Position numbers and translations under genes: made by a program | Source of the DNA: Microbacterium pullorum | GTDB lineage: Bacteria > Actinomycetota > Actinomycetes > Actinomycetales > Microbacteriaceae | DNA length: 64,000 nt | Direction: 5' to 3' | Assembly: GCF_014836535.1 (NCBI RefSeq) | Contig: NZ_JACSQP010000006.1 | Location: 124,001 to 188,000 of the forward strand | The notes under the pieces: generated by a model | What the model saw: the letters and a program-made list of their open reading frames with translations, nothing else | Databases searched by the model: none | Told to the model about the DNA's origin: nothing | In this document: one piece after another, positions 41,652-55,745 of the stretch | How positions within the stretch are numbered: the stretch's first letter is position 1 | Layout: the number at the start of each line of letters is the position of its first letter

Positions 41652-44600
41652 TTGGCTGCTGCGCGCAACGCATCCAACCCCACCACCACCACCAACCTCA
41701 AGAACGGACGCGGAGCTTCCCGTCTTTCGTTCGCGAAGGTCTCGGACACCCTGGAGGTCCCTGACCTCCTGGCGCTGCAGACCGAGTCCTTCGACTGGCT
41801 CGTCGGCAACGACGCCTGGAAGGCCCGTGTCGCCGAGGCACAGGCCGTCGGCCGCACCGACGTTCCCGAGATCAGCGGCCTCGAGGAGATCTTCGAGGAG
41901 ATCTCCCCGATCGAGGACCTCGGCGAGACGATGCAGCTCTCGTTCACGAACCCCTACCTCGAGCCGGAGAAGTACTCGATCGAGGAGTGCAAGGAGCGCG
42001 GCAAGACGTACGCCGCCCCGCTGTACGTCGAGGCCGAGTTCATGAACCACCTCACCGGTGAGATCAAGACCCAGACCGTCTTCATGGGCGACTTCCCCCT
42101 GCAGACCGGCAAGGGCACGTTCATCATCAACGGCACCGAGCGCGTCGTCGTCTCGCAGCTGGTGCGTTCGCCCGGCGTGTACTTCGACCGCACGCCCGAC
42201 AAGACCAGCGACAAGGACATCGTCTCCGCCCGCGTCATCCCCAGCCGCGGCGCCTGGCTCGAGTTCGAGATCGACAAGCGCGACCAGGTGGGCGTGCGCA
42301 TCGACCGCAAGCGCAAGCAGTCGGTCACCGTGTTCCTCAAGGCCCTGGGTCTTTCGAGCGAAGACATCATGGCGGAGTTCGCCGGCTTCGACTCCATCGA
42401 GGAGACGCTGGCCAAGGACACCATCCTCACCAAGGAAGACGCCCTCCGCGACATCTACCGCAAGCTCCGTCCGGGCGAGCAGGTCGCCGCTGAGGCCGCC
42501 CGCGCGCTGCTGGACAACTTCTACTTCAACTCCAAGCGCTACGACCTGGCGAAGGTGGGTCGTTACAAGATCAACCAGAAGCTGGGCCTGGACAAGCCGC
42601 TGAGCGACTCGGTGCTGACGGTCGAGGACATCGTCGCCACCATCAAGTACCTCGTGCGCCTGCACCGCGGTGACACCTCGTTCGAGGGCATCCGCAACGG
42701 CCAGCCCGCCGAGATCCGCCTGGACATCGACGACATCGACAACTTCGGCAACCGTCGCATCCGCGCGGTGGGCGAGCTCATCCAGAACCAGGTCCGCACC
42801 GGTCTGTCGCGCATGGAGCGCGTCGTCCGCGAGCGCATGACCACGCAGGACATCGAAGCGATCACCCCGCAGACCCTGATCAACGTGCGCCCCGTCGTGG
42901 CCGCGATCAAGGAGTTCTTCGGCACGTCGCAGCTGTCGCAGTTCATGGACCAGAACAACCCGCTCGCGGGTCTGACCCACAAGCGTCGCCTCTCGGCGCT
43001 GGGCCCCGGCGGTCTGTCGCGTGAGCGCGCCGGCGTCGAGGTGCGAGACGTGCACCCCTCGCACTACGGCCGCATGTGCCCGATCGAGACGCCGGAAGGC
43101 CCGAACATCGGTCTGATCGGCTCGCTCGCATCGTTCGCCCGCATCAACTCGTTCGGCTTCATCGAGACCCCGTACCGCAAGGTCGTCGACGGCCGCGTGA
43201 CCGACCAGATCGACTACCTCACCGCCAGTGAAGAGAGCGACTACATCGTCGCTCAGGCCGGTGTCGAGCTGAAGGCCGACGGCACGTTCGTCAGCGACCG
43301 CGTGCTGGCCCGTCGCGGCCAGGGCGGCGAGGTCGACCTGTTCCCCGCCGAGGAGATCGGCTACATGGACGTCTCCCCGCGCCAGATGGTGTCGGTGGCG
43401 ACCTCGCTCATCCCGTTCCTCGAGCACGACGACGCGAACCGCGCCCTCATGGGTGCGAACATGCAGCGTCAGGCCGTCCCACTGCTGCGCAGCGAGTCGC
43501 CCGTGGTCGGTACCGGTATGGAGGGCTACGCCGCGATCGACGCCGGTGACGTCGTCACCGCCGAGAAGGCCGGCGTCGTGCTGGAGGTCTCGGCCGACGT
43601 CGTGACCGTGCAGCTCGATGAGGGCGGCACGCAGGACTACTTCCTGCGCAAGTTCGACCGCTCCAACCAGGGCACCAGCTACAACCAGCGCGTCATCGTC
43701 TCGGCAGGCGACCGCGTCGAGGTCGGCGAGGTCATCGCCGACGGTCCCGCCACGGAGAACGGCGAGCTCGCACTCGGCAAGAACCTCCTCGTCGCCTTCA
43801 TGACGTGGGAGGGTCACAACTTCGAGGACGCCATCATCCTCAGCCAGAACCTCGTGAAGGACGACACCCTCTCCTCGATCCACATCGAGGAGTACGAGGT
43901 GGATGCCCGTGACACGAAGCTGGGCAAGGAGGAGATCACCCGTGATCTCCCCAACGTCAGCCCCGAGCTGCTGAAGGACCTCGACGAGCGCGGCATCATC
44001 CGCATCGGCGCCGAGGTGCGCCCCGGTGACATCCTCGTCGGCAAGGTCACGCCCAAGGGCGAGACCGAGCTTTCGGCCGAGGAGCGCCTGCTCCGCGCGA
44101 TCTTCAACGAGAAGAGCCGCGAGGTGCGCGACACGTCGCTGAAGGTGCCCCACGGTGAGCAGGGCACGATCATCGCGGTCAAGGAGTTCAACGCCGAGGA
44201 CGGCGACGACGAGCTCGGCTCGGGCGTCAACCGCCGGGTCGTGGTCTACATCGCCCAGAAGCGCAAGATCACCGAGGGCGACAAGCTCGCCGGCCGCCAC
44301 GGCAACAAGGGTGTCATCGCCAAGATCCTCCCGATCGAGGACATGCCCTTCCTCGCCGACGGCACGCCGGTCGACGTCATCCTCAACCCGCTCGGCATCC
44401 CGGGTCGAATGAACTTCGGCCAGGTGCTGGAGCTGCACCTCGGATGGATCGCACAGCGCGGCTGGAAGGTCGAAGGCAACCCGGAGTGGGCGGCGAACCT
44501 GCCCGCCGAGGCTCTCGAGGCTGCTCCCGGCACCAAGGTCGCCACCCCGGTGTTCGACGGTGCGTTCGAGGAGGAGATCGCGGGTCTGCTGGATTCGACC

Positions 44601-45158
44601 CTGGTCAACCGTGACGGCGAGCGTCTGATCGACTCCACCGGAAAGACGCTGCTGTACGACGGCCGCTCCGGCGAGCCGTTCCCCGCTCCGATCTCGGTCG
44701 GTTACATGTACATCCTGAAGCTGCACCACCTCGTGGACGACAAGATCCACGCGCGCTCCACGGGTCCGTACTCGATGATCACGCAGCAGCCGCTGGGTGG
44801 TAAGGCGCAGTTCGGTGGTCAGCGTTTCGGTGAGATGGAGGTGTGGGCCCTCGAGGCCTACGGCGCCGCTTACGCCCTGCAGGAGCTCCTCACGATCAAG
44901 TCCGACGACATCGTGGGCCGCGTGAAGGTCTACGAGGCGATCGTCAAGGGCGAGAACATCCAGGAGCCCGGCATCCCTGAGTCCTTCAAGGTGCTGATGA
45001 AGGAGATGCAGTCGCTCTGCCTGAACGTCGAGGTGCTCTCGGCAGACGGTACGACGGTCAATCTCCGCGACGGCGAGGACGAGGCGTTCCGCGCCGCGGA
45101 AGAGCTCGGAATCAACATCTCCACCCGGTTCGAGTCGACGTCGATCGACGAGATCTGA
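41652..45158 (+). CDS. rpoB: RNA polymerase beta subunit
   Basis: The 1168-residue protein is full length for actinobacteria. TTG at 41652 is the start, with GGAGG 8 bases upstream. The rifampicin pocket reads [20 protein letters not shown] followed by [12 protein letters not shown]; the key Asp, His and Ser are the susceptible forms. Other hallmarks are [36 protein letters not shown], and C-terminal [20 protein letters not shown]. rpoC follows after 47 bases, and the two form one operon. Confidence 0.99.
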   Translation: MAAARNASNPTTTTNLKNGRGASRLSFAKVSDTLEVPDLLALQTESFDWLVGNDAWKARVAEAQAVGRTDVPEISGLEEIFEEISPIEDLGETMQLSFTNPYLEPEKYSIEECKERGKTYAAPLYVEAEFMNHLTGEIKTQTVFMGDFPLQTGKGTFIINGTERVVVSQLVRSPGVYFDRTPDKTSDKDIVSARVIPSRGAWLEFEIDKRDQVGVRIDRKRKQSVTVFLKALGLSSEDIMAEFAGFDSIEETLAKDTILTKEDALRDIYRKLRPGEQVAAEAARALLDNFYFNSKRYDLAKVGRYKINQKLGLDKPLSDSVLTVEDIVATIKYLVRLHRGDTSFEGIRNGQPAEIRLDIDDIDNFGNRRIRAVGELIQNQVRTGLSRMERVVRERMTTQDIEAITPQTLINVRPVVAAIKEFFGTSQLSQFMDQNNPLAGLTHKRRLSALGPGGLSRERAGVEVRDVHPSHYGRMCPIETPEGPNIGLIGSLASFARINSFGFIETPYRKVVDGRVTDQIDYLTASEESDYIVAQAGVELKADGTFVSDRVLARRGQGGEVDLFPAEEIGYMDVSPRQMVSVATSLIPFLEHDDANRALMGANMQRQAVPLLRSESPVVGTGMEGYAAIDAGDVVTAEKAGVVLEVSADVVTVQLDEGGTQDYFLRKFDRSNQGTSYNQRVIVSAGDRVEVGEVIADGPATENGELALGKNLLVAFMTWEGHNFEDAIILSQNLVKDDTLSSIHIEEYEVDARDTKLGKEEITRDLPNVSPELLKDLDERGIIRIGAEVRPGDILVGKVTPKGETELSAEERLLRAIFNEKSREVRDTSLKVPHGEQGTIIAVKEFNAEDGDDELGSGVNRRVVVYIAQKRKITEGDKLAGRHGNKGVIAKILPIEDMPFLADGTPVDVILNPLGIPGRMNFGQVLELHLGWIAQRGWKVEGNPEWAANLPAEALEAAPGTKVATPVFDGAFEEEIAGLLDSTLVNRDGERLIDSTGKTLLYDGRSGEPFPAPISVGYMYILKLHHLVDDKIHARSTGPYSMITQQPLGGKAQFGGQRFGEMEVWALEAYGAAYALQELLTIKSDDIVGRVKVYEAIVKGENIQEPGIPESFKVLMKEMQSLCLNVEVLSADGTTVNLRDGEDEAFRAAEELGINISTRFESTSIDEI

Positions 45159-45205
45159 TCCGGCCAGGCAACGACAGATATCCGACACAGGAGAACTGAG
45201 AAATA

Positions 45206-49081
<3,876 letters not shown>

Positions 49082-49099
49082 GTCGAATCGCTCCACCCG

Positions 49100-49127
49100 A
49101 AGGCCCCCGGCACGCGCCGGGGGCCTT
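49100..49127 (+). terminator. rpoBC terminator
   Basis: AAGGCCCCCGGC, loop ACGC, GCCGGGGGCCTT: a perfect 12-bp stem starting 19 bases after the rpoC stop. The downstream T-run is poor, as is common in high-GC actinobacteria. Confidence 0.85.
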
Positions 49128-49198
49128 CGGCGTTCCCGCCCGCGTGCCTTCCGTGCGGCGCGGCCCCCGACGACCTACCGTGGGGGAGGAGGTGGCGC

Positions 49199-49792
49199 AT
49201 GTCCAGGATCAGCGAGCGCAGCACCTGGCTCTCGTGGGCCGTCGGCATCGTGAGCGTCGGGGTGGTCGCCGGGCTCATCTGGCTCGCGCTGCCGGGTCTG
49301 CCCGCCGTCGTGGGGCTGGCCGGCGACACGCTGCGCGGGCCCCAGACGACCCAGGCGGATGCCGCGGAGACCGGCACCCCGGCCGAGTGCCGCCGGCTCT
49401 ACACCGACGCGCTGTGGGCGGGGCTGTCGTGGACGCCGGGCTCGCAGCTCGCGCAGGACGACTCGACGCCGCCGACCTCCGCCACGGTGCTCGTGGACTC
49501 CCTCGCACCCGAGGTGCGGTTCACGTGCACGTGGACGTCGGAGTCGGGCACGATCGTCACGACGCTCGCCGACGTCGGCTCCGATGCGGGCGCCATCGCG
49601 CAGGCGGCGCTGCCGGAGCTCGGATTCGGGTGCGGCCTCGTCGCCGACACCCGGGTGCGCTGCACGAGGTCCGCCGAGGAGGTGCTGGAGACGCTCGAGT
49701 TCGCCGACGGTCTGTGGCTGTCGACGGTCGAGACGACGTGGCATCCGGAGCGCTATGCGTCGCGGGTGGCCGAGGCCGTCTGGAACGGCTGA
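49199..49792 (+). CDS. Membrane-anchored protein of unknown function
   Basis: ATG at 49199 with GGAGGAGG upstream; 197 residues. One N-terminal helix (about residues 12-32, WAVGIVSVGVVAGLIWLALP) leaves the rest outside. The outer part has Cys residues in AECRRLY, RFTCTW, GFGCGL and RVRCTR. This Cys spacing and the ending (RVAEAVWNG) parallel the convergent lipoprotein that follows, and the two look like diverged paralogues. No enzyme motif was seen. Confidence 0.75.
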   Translation: MSRISERSTWLSWAVGIVSVGVVAGLIWLALPGLPAVVGLAGDTLRGPQTTQADAAETGTPAECRRLYTDALWAGLSWTPGSQLAQDDSTPPTSATVLVDSLAPEVRFTCTWTSESGTIVTTLADVGSDAGAIAQAALPELGFGCGLVADTRVRCTRSAEEVLETLEFADGLWLSTVETTWHPERYASRVAEAVWNG

Positions 49793-49793
49793 G

Positions 49794-50396
49794 TCAGCCG
49801 AACACCGCGTCGACCACGGCGGCGGTGAAGCCGGTGGGGGCGAGGTTCGAGTACGTCGTGTCGATGAGCACGCCCGAGCGGTAGTAGAGCGTGCGACCGT
49901 CGGTCACCGGGAACTCCTCGTTGCGCCAGGTCTTCTCGCACCGCACGCCGTCATCGGGCCGGTAGCACTCGTATCCCTCGTCGGCGACCAGGGCGTTGAG
50001 GGCGTCCATCGTGGCATTCTCGGCGACCGCACTGAGGGTCGTGCGCAGGTTCGTGGTGGCGGCATCGGCCGCGCCCCAGACGCACACGAGCGAGCCGTCG
50101 GCCTGCGTGCCCGACGGGCCGAAGGCCGGATCGTTCAGCGGGATGTCGCCGAGCTGGGCGAGCACCGGTCCCGAGACGATCGCGCGGCAGTCCCGCGGCA
50201 GATCGGCCGCGCCCGGCAGGGGGGTCGCCGTGGGGGTGGGCGTGGCGCTCGCGACGGGCGCGGGCGCGGTGGCCGTCACGGTGGATGCCGCGGGTGCGGT
50301 CTCTCCGGCGCAGCCGCCGAGGAGGGCCGTGGCGGTGCCGACCGCCAGCGCGAGCAGCACTCGGGAGGCTCGGCGCCGGAGCGGTCGGGTGTCCAT
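49794..50396 (-). CDS. Lipoprotein of unknown function
   Basis: ATG at 50396; 200 residues. The signal peptide ends at a lipobox (LLGGC, Cys at about 29), then a Thr/Ala/Pro-rich linker. The globular part has DCRAIV, VCVWGA, GYECYRP and VRCEKTW, then DGRTLYYRSGVLIDT. It converges on the previous gene with only 1 base between the stops and shares its Cys plan. Surface location is likely; the job is unknown. Confidence 0.75.
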   Translation of the reverse strand: MDTRPLRRRASRVLLALAVGTATALLGGCAGETAPAASTVTATAPAPVASATPTPTATPLPGAADLPRDCRAIVSGPVLAQLGDIPLNDPAFGPSGTQADGSLVCVWGAADAATTNLRTTLSAVAENATMDALNALVADEGYECYRPDDGVRCEKTWRNEEFPVTDGRTLYYRSGVLIDTTYSNLAPTGFTAAVVDAVFG

Positions 50397-50527
50397 GCCG
50401 CCACGATAAGCGTCGGCGCGTCGCGCGCCGAGTGCGACACACGGCGGCATGCCTGCGGGGGAGCGCCGCCGGGGCGCGTTACCCTCGGCACTGCGGTGGC
50501 GTGTGCCCCGCGGGAGGAGTGCATCCC

Positions 50528-51574
50528 ATGACCGACCCCAAGCCGTACGGCGAACCGGTGGAAGAACCCACATCGGTGGACGACGTGGTCGGCCGCGCCC
50601 ACGAGGGTCTGGCCGATGCCGAGGCAGCCGGGCGCGACGCGGTGGCCGACGGCTACCCGACCGATCCCGCCCCGGCCGATGCCGCGGCTGAGCCCGTCGC
50701 ACCCGCCAGGACCAGCGACCCGACGTCGCCGGACTACGAGCCGTCCGACGCCGACTATGCCGCCGCCGGCTACGACCCGGCAGTGCCGGAGGCGCCGGTG
50801 CGTGACATGACCGATGCCGCGCCGTCGAGCGCGTCCGCGTACGACGCGTCGTCGAGCGCGTCCCACGCCGTCTCCGACACGCGCGCCGACACCCCGGCGG
50901 CCGGCGCCTACGACGCGCCCGAGACCACCGCGTACGCCGCTCCCGCGGCATCCGCCTACGACACACCCGTCGTCGCGACCGGAGCGCAGTTCGCCTCCTC
51001 GAGCCCGCAGCCGATCTTCGTGCAGGCACCCGAGGCCCCCCGCCCGCGCGGCAACCGCGGTGCGGCCGGCGCCATCGGCCTGCTCGCCGCCCTCGCGTTC
51101 GCCGTGCTGTACCTGGGCGCCTGGCTCGGCTTCGCCGCCCTCGCGGGCGACGTCGATGTCGACGACCTCGCCGACGTCGCACTCACCGCGCTCACCACGT
51201 GGGCGCTGTGGGTGCCGGTCGTGGTGTTCTTCCTGGCATTCTGGCTGCTGGGCGCCGTCATCAACCGGGCCGGCTGGGCGCACTGGGTGATCTTCGGCCT
51301 CCTCGTGGGCGTCGCCTCCTACGGCGGGCACCTGCTCGGCCAGCTCTTCCAGGCCCCGTTCTGGAACCTCGCCCCCAGTCAGGCCGGCGCGCTCGTCGAG
51401 AGCCAGCTGCTGGTGCCGCTGGCGGCCACCGCGTTCATCCTCGGCCGCGAGCTGACGATCTGGTTCGGCGCGTGGGTCGCCCGGCGCGGCAAGCGTGTCA
51501 CCGAGCTGAACAACGAGGCGCAGCGCGAGTACGAGCGCACCCTCGAGGCCGGCCCGCAGCTGTACCGCCAGTGA
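50528..51574 (+). CDS. Membrane protein with long disordered N-terminus
   Basis: ATG at 50528 follows GGGAGGAG; 348 residues. The first about 175 are acidic and low-complexity, rich in Ala, Ser, Asp, Tyr and Pro, with repeats such as SAYDASSSASHA and TTAYAAPAASAYDTP. The second half has about four hydrophobic helices (IGLLAALAFAVLYLGAW, WVPVVVFFLAFWLLGAVI, HWVIFGLLVGVASYGG, LLVPLAATAFILGREL) and ends in a charged tail. No known family. It overlaps the next gene by one base, so the two are coupled. Confidence 0.8.
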   Translation: MTDPKPYGEPVEEPTSVDDVVGRAHEGLADAEAAGRDAVADGYPTDPAPADAAAEPVAPARTSDPTSPDYEPSDADYAAAGYDPAVPEAPVRDMTDAAPSSASAYDASSSASHAVSDTRADTPAAGAYDAPETTAYAAPAASAYDTPVVATGAQFASSSPQPIFVQAPEAPRPRGNRGAAGAIGLLAALAFAVLYLGAWLGFAALAGDVDVDDLADVALTALTTWALWVPVVVFFLAFWLLGAVINRAGWAHWVIFGLLVGVASYGGHLLGQLFQAPFWNLAPSQAGALVESQLLVPLAATAFILGRELTIWFGAWVARRGKRVTELNNEAQREYERTLEAGPQLYRQ

Positions 51575-52044
51575 TGGGTGAGCGCGAAGGAGTGAGGCCG
51601 CCCGCGGCCCTCGCCTTCGCGCTCATCGGCTATCTGGCCCTGGCGATCTGCGGACTCGGCGTGACGAGCCTCGTCACCGGCCGTGAGGTGATTGACGCGC
51701 CAGGGGCGGGTCAGGTCCCCGGCATCGTCGGCATGGCCACGTCGGTCGCCCTGGTCGGCCTGGTGCTGTGGATCGTGCTGCGCGCCGGGCGCCCGTCGTA
51801 CCTCGCAGCGATCGTGGTCGCCATCATGGCCTTCCTCGGCTACATCGTGGGACTGTGCATCGGCGCCGTGTTCGCCGGCACCGATGTGGCGCTGCTCGGT
51901 GCGGCGATCGACAGCTTCGTGCTGTCGTGGTTCGCCGTGGTGCTGGCGGTGTCGGGTGCGGTGGCGGGATGGGTCGCCGTGGCGCTCGTGCGCACCCGGT
52001 CCACGCGCCCGCGCTGGCCGTGGGAGAGCGACGAAGACGAGTGA
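51574..52044 (+). CDS. Small integral membrane protein
   Basis: TGATG overlap with the upstream gene; 156 residues with four predicted helices (AFALIGYLALAICGLGV, GMATSVALVGLVLWIVL, AIVVAIMAFLGYIVGLCIG, FAVVLAVSGAVAGWVAVALV) and a tail rich in Trp, Asp and Glu (RWPWESDEDE). It probably acts with the protein encoded upstream. Function is unknown. Confidence 0.8.
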   Translation: MGEREGVRPPAALAFALIGYLALAICGLGVTSLVTGREVIDAPGAGQVPGIVGMATSVALVGLVLWIVLRAGRPSYLAAIVVAIMAFLGYIVGLCIGAVFAGTDVALLGAAIDSFVLSWFAVVLAVSGAVAGWVAVALVRTRSTRPRWPWESDEDE

Positions 52045-52105
52045 TCCACCCGGATTCGGCGGGGCGGGGTGTGCCCGAGGGGCACCGACAGGCGAGAATG
52101 TGAGC

Positions 52106-52768
52106 GTGGAGCGCTCGCTCGAGACGCAGGTCAGCCAGGCCGTCGATGCCTGGCTGCGCTGGCTGCCGCGGTGGGAGCCCGCGACCCACCGCGGCCGTAT
52201 CGCCCCGTGCCGTCGCTGCTTCGGCTCCCCGGTGCTCTCGGCCGCCGGTCTCGGGTCCGATGTGCCGCACGGAGTGCAGCACGGCCTGTCGACCCGCATC
52301 AAGACGATCGTCGACCACGCCGTCGCGGTCTACACGTCCCACAACCTTCCGATGCTGCAGGCCGAGCTCGACCAGCAGGCCGAACGCAATCGCGCACGCA
52401 GCTACCGGCCCGCCGAGAACCTCGAGCCGGAGTTCGAGGGGTTGCCGCTGGACCCCGACCCCGTCCCCGGTGCCCCCTTTCTGTTCACCATCGCCGGGAT
52501 GGCCCAGGAAGCCGACGCCGACGTGCCGGACCTTCCTCCCCTCAGCCCCGAGGCCAAGGCGGCGCTGCGCCAGGAAGTGGGGCTCGCCGACGACTACGCC
52601 AACATGATCGGGCGGGAGATCTGCGCGATTCTGCTGCGTCACCGGCTGCGCATCCAAGCCGGTGTCACCCGCTACGTCGAGCCGCAGATCGCCGCGATGC
52701 TCGACGAGCTCACCCGTTCGCTCGACGCTCCGTTCGGCCCCGGTGTCGACGGTGCGGACCCCGCGTGA
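52106..52768 (+). CDS. Uncharacterised soluble protein
   Basis: GTG at 52106 is preferred because GAGAAT lies 6 bases before it, giving a leaderless-type start; GTG at 52100 is the alternative. About 220 residues, with one C-x-x-C pair (APCRRCFG), a helical ETQVSQAVDAWLRWLPRW start and an acidic Pro-rich middle. The C-terminal part (GREICAILLRHRLRIQAGVTRYV) is helical. I recognise no family. Confidence 0.6.
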   Translation: MERSLETQVSQAVDAWLRWLPRWEPATHRGRIAPCRRCFGSPVLSAAGLGSDVPHGVQHGLSTRIKTIVDHAVAVYTSHNLPMLQAELDQQAERNRARSYRPAENLEPEFEGLPLDPDPVPGAPFLFTIAGMAQEADADVPDLPPLSPEAKAALRQEVGLADDYANMIGREICAILLRHRLRIQAGVTRYVEPQIAAMLDELTRSLDAPFGPGVDGADPA

Positions 52769-52888
52769 GGGGCCCGACGCGCAGCGGCGCGGCGGGTGGC
52801 CCTAGGGTGGAGGCATCTTGCATCGCGGTGTCTGCCGCACGGCTCGTCGGGGAGGAGGGTGAGGCGCGCACACGCGCCCATCGTCATC

Positions 52889-54556
52889 GTGTCCGATAGC
52901 TTCTCCTCCGCGCAGCTCGTGCTGATCCTGCTCATCGCCGTCATCCCGACCGTCGCCGTGTACGTCTGGACGGCGCTGGGGCTCTCGGCGGTGTTCGGCA
53001 AGATCGGCCAGGAGCAGTGGCGCGCCTGGGTCCCGATCGTCAACCAGGTGACCCTCGTCATGGTCGGTGGGCTGTCGGGATGGTTCTTCCTGCTGATCCT
53101 CGTCCCCGGCGTCGGCGCCCTGGCCTTCTGGGTCGTGACCATCGTGGCGGTCCACCGCATCAACCGTGGCTTCGGCCTCGGCGGCGGCATGACGGCGCTG
53201 GCCGCCGTGCTGTTCCCGGTGTGGGCCAGCGTCGTCGGGTTCGGCGTCGCCCGGTGGCGTGGCACGGATGCCGCCGCGCCCGCCGCGCCCGCCTACGCCC
53301 GCACCGAGCAGGTGCGCGTGGTCGATCCGCACCTGGGTGCCCTGCCCGCGGACGACGACCTTCCGGTGCCGCCGCCGCCCGCCTACGCCCCGCCGCCGCT
53401 CCCCGGCGACGCCGCGGCCGCCGCAGCCGCGCCGTCCCTGTCGGCGCTGACCCCCGAGCCCGCGTCGTCGGCGTCGGGTTCGGCCGTCGCGCCGGCCGAT
53501 CGCGAGGCGCCCGACGCCGGCGAGCACGCGCCACCTCCGGCCCGGCACGCGAGCGCCGCGTCGGCCTGGGCACCGCCCCCGCCCCCCGCGACGCCCACGG
53601 CCCCGGTTGCGACCACCGCGGCCGACGAGCAGTTCGCTCCGCCCGCCGCGGATGCTGCCGCCCCCGCGCGGGCCGTTCCCTGGACTCCCGCAGCCGACGC
53701 CGACGCCGTGGCCCCTGCCCGCGTCGACCGCGACTTCGACCAGCGTTGGCACAGCAGCATCGACGAGGTCTCGGCGATCTCGCAGCCGCCGCAGGGCGAC
53801 CCGGTCGCCGCCCGCCCGGTGGCGACGGGTCTGCCGGCCCTCGTCGACGACGCGGGCACGGGACCCGAGCGCGGACGCATCGGCGACGACGTCGCGCCGC
53901 GCGAGACCGCCGCTCCGCGGGAGGCCGCCCGCGCCGCCGACCCCGAGGCACCCCAGCCCGCGCCGGCCGTGCCGCTGCGCACGGCCCCGGTCGACATCGA
54001 CCCCGCCTTCCCCGCCGTCACCCGCGCACCCGCCGGTCCGCCGCGCTCCGCCGCGGCACTCGACCCGGAGTTCCCGCTCGACACCGCAGACGAGGTCTCG
54101 GCCGTCGCCGGTGCTCCCGTCGCCGGTGCCCCGCGCTCCGCGCTGGACTCCGTCGCGGGAGCGGACGCACCCGCCGACGACGATGTCTTCCCCGATCACA
54201 CCGTCGTCGCCCGCCGCCGCCGGGTGCCGTGGATGCTGCAGCCGGCCGCGGGTTCCCCCATCGACCTGCGCTCCGACGTCGTCATCGTCGGCCGGCAGCC
54301 GGCCGCCGACCCCGCCTATCGCACCGCGCAGCTGGTCGCGGTGGTCGACGACACCCGCACGGTGTCCAAGACGCACGCCCGGCTCGAGCTGCGGGGCGAC
54401 CGCTGGATCGTCACCGATCTCGGTTCCACCAACGGCGTCATGCTCCCCACCCTCATGGGCACCGAGATCGAGGCGGAGGCGGGCGCCGAGCTCGCACCGG
54501 GGGAGAGGTTCCTCCTCGGCGATGCCGCCTTCCGGCTGCTGCGCACCGACGGCTGA
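52889..54556 (+). CDS. Membrane protein with C-terminal FHA domain
   Basis: The start is uncertain: GTG at 52889 puts the first helix near the N-terminus; GTG at 52859, just after GGGGAGGAG, is an alternative. About 555 residues. The first about 125 hold three helices and resemble the DUF5684 membrane domain ([20 protein letters not shown]). Then come about 300 disordered Ala/Pro-rich residues, and a forkhead-associated domain at the end: [25 protein letters not shown] domains bind phosphothreonine, so this is likely a partner of a Ser/Thr kinase at the membrane. TAGGGT at 52803 may be its promoter. Confidence 0.82.
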   Translation: MSDSFSSAQLVLILLIAVIPTVAVYVWTALGLSAVFGKIGQEQWRAWVPIVNQVTLVMVGGLSGWFFLLILVPGVGALAFWVVTIVAVHRINRGFGLGGGMTALAAVLFPVWASVVGFGVARWRGTDAAAPAAPAYARTEQVRVVDPHLGALPADDDLPVPPPPAYAPPPLPGDAAAAAAAPSLSALTPEPASSASGSAVAPADREAPDAGEHAPPPARHASAASAWAPPPPPATPTAPVATTAADEQFAPPAADAAAPARAVPWTPAADADAVAPARVDRDFDQRWHSSIDEVSAISQPPQGDPVAARPVATGLPALVDDAGTGPERGRIGDDVAPRETAAPREAARAADPEAPQPAPAVPLRTAPVDIDPAFPAVTRAPAGPPRSAAALDPEFPLDTADEVSAVAGAPVAGAPRSALDSVAGADAPADDDVFPDHTVVARRRRVPWMLQPAAGSPIDLRSDVVIVGRQPAADPAYRTAQLVAVVDDTRTVSKTHARLELRGDRWIVTDLGSTNGVMLPTLMGTEIEAEAGAELAPGERFLLGDAAFRLLRTDG

Positions 54557-54567
54557 CCCGCCCTCGT

Positions 54568-54596
54568 TTGACCGGTCCCGCACACGCGCGTATCAT
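54568..54596 (+). promoter_or_regulatory. Promoter of the rpsL-rpsG-fusA-tuf operon
   Basis: TTGACC, 17 bases, TATCAT: the best sigma-A-type match in the window. The start would be near 54603, leaving a leader of about 200 bases before rpsL. Confidence 0.75.
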
Positions 54597-54803
54597 GGAG
54601 TGGGTGTGCGCATTGCGCGCCCTGAGTCGTGCCATTGCGCGGGTCGGGGTGGGGAAGGCGCCGCATCTGAGGGACTGGGCCTGCGAACAGGCCACCCCCA
54701 CGGCATATCCACTCACAAACGCGCTCGGCCACCTCGTGCCGCGCCCGGTGGATCTGTGGTGAAACCACGACGCTGTCACCGTGCAGCACAACAAGGAGAG
54801 AAC

Positions 54804-55172
54804 GTGCCAACCATTCAGCAGTTGGTTCGCAAGGGGCGCTCGCCGAAGGTCACCAAGACCAAGGCACCCGCGCTGAAGGCGAACCCGCAGCAGGCCGGGG
54901 TCTGCACCCGCGTCTACACGACCACGCCCAAGAAGCCGAACTCGGCCATGCGCAAGGTCGCTCGTGTCAAGCTCCGCAACGGCACCGAGGTCACCGCCTA
55001 CATCCCCGGCGAGGGCCACAACCTGCAGGAGCACTCGCTGGTGCTCGTGCGCGGCGGTCGTGTCAAGGACCTGCCGGGTGTGCGTTACAAGATCGTCCGC
55101 GGCGCCCTGGACACCCAGGCCGTCAAGAACCGTAAGCAGGCTCGCAGCCGCTACGGCGCAAAGAAGGGTTGA
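54804..55172 (+). CDS. rpsL: 30S ribosomal protein S12
   Basis: GTG at 54804 with AAGGAGAG upstream; 122 residues. Full match to S12, with [14 protein letters not shown] (Lys43) and [15 protein letters not shown] (Lys88) in the streptomycin-susceptible form. S12 sits in the decoding centre. First gene of the str operon; rpsG follows after 5 bases. Confidence 0.99.
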   Translation: MPTIQQLVRKGRSPKVTKTKAPALKANPQQAGVCTRVYTTTPKKPNSAMRKVARVKLRNGTEVTAYIPGEGHNLQEHSLVLVRGGRVKDLPGVRYKIVRGALDTQAVKNRKQARSRYGAKKG

Positions 55173-55177
55173 GCTAG

Positions 55178-55648
55178 ATGCCTCGCAAGGGACCCGCCCC
55201 GAAGCGCCCCGTCGTCAACGACCCGGTCTACGGCGCACCGATCGTCAGCCAGCTGGTCAACAAGATCCTCGTCGATGGCAAGAAGTCCACCGCCGAATCG
55301 ATCGTCTACACCGCCCTGCGCGGTGTGGAGGCCAAGAACGGCCAGGACGCGGTCGCGACCCTCAAGAAGGCGCTCGACAACGTGCGCCCCACCCTCGAGG
55401 TCAAGAGCCGCCGCGTCGGTGGCTCGACCTACCAGGTGCCGGTCGAGGTCAAGCCTCACCGCGCCAACACGCTCGCCCTGCGCTGGCTCGTCAGCTACGC
55501 GAAGGGCCGTCGTGAGAAGACGATGACCGAGCGCCTCCAGAACGAGATCCTGGATGCCTCGAACGGCCTGGGTGCCGCGGTCAAGCGCCGTGAAGACACC
55601 CACAAGATGGCCGAGTCGAACCGCGCCTTCGCCCACTACCGCTGGTAA
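55178..55648 (+). CDS. rpsG: 30S ribosomal protein S7
   Basis: The 156 residues match bacterial S7 in full ([11 protein letters not shown] start, [43 protein letters not shown] end). It organises the 3' domain of 16S rRNA and is a translational feedback point of the str operon in other bacteria. Confidence 0.99.
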   Translation: MPRKGPAPKRPVVNDPVYGAPIVSQLVNKILVDGKKSTAESIVYTALRGVEAKNGQDAVATLKKALDNVRPTLEVKSRRVGGSTYQVPVEVKPHRANTLALRWLVSYAKGRREKTMTERLQNEILDASNGLGAAVKRREDTHKMAESNRAFAHYRW

Positions 55649-55745
55649 TCCCTGACCGGTTCGGGGGCCGGCCTGGTCCGGTCCCCGACCCGCGTCGGCG
55701 GGTCACCACCCCGCGACATCCGTCACTACACGTAAGGACTTCCCC

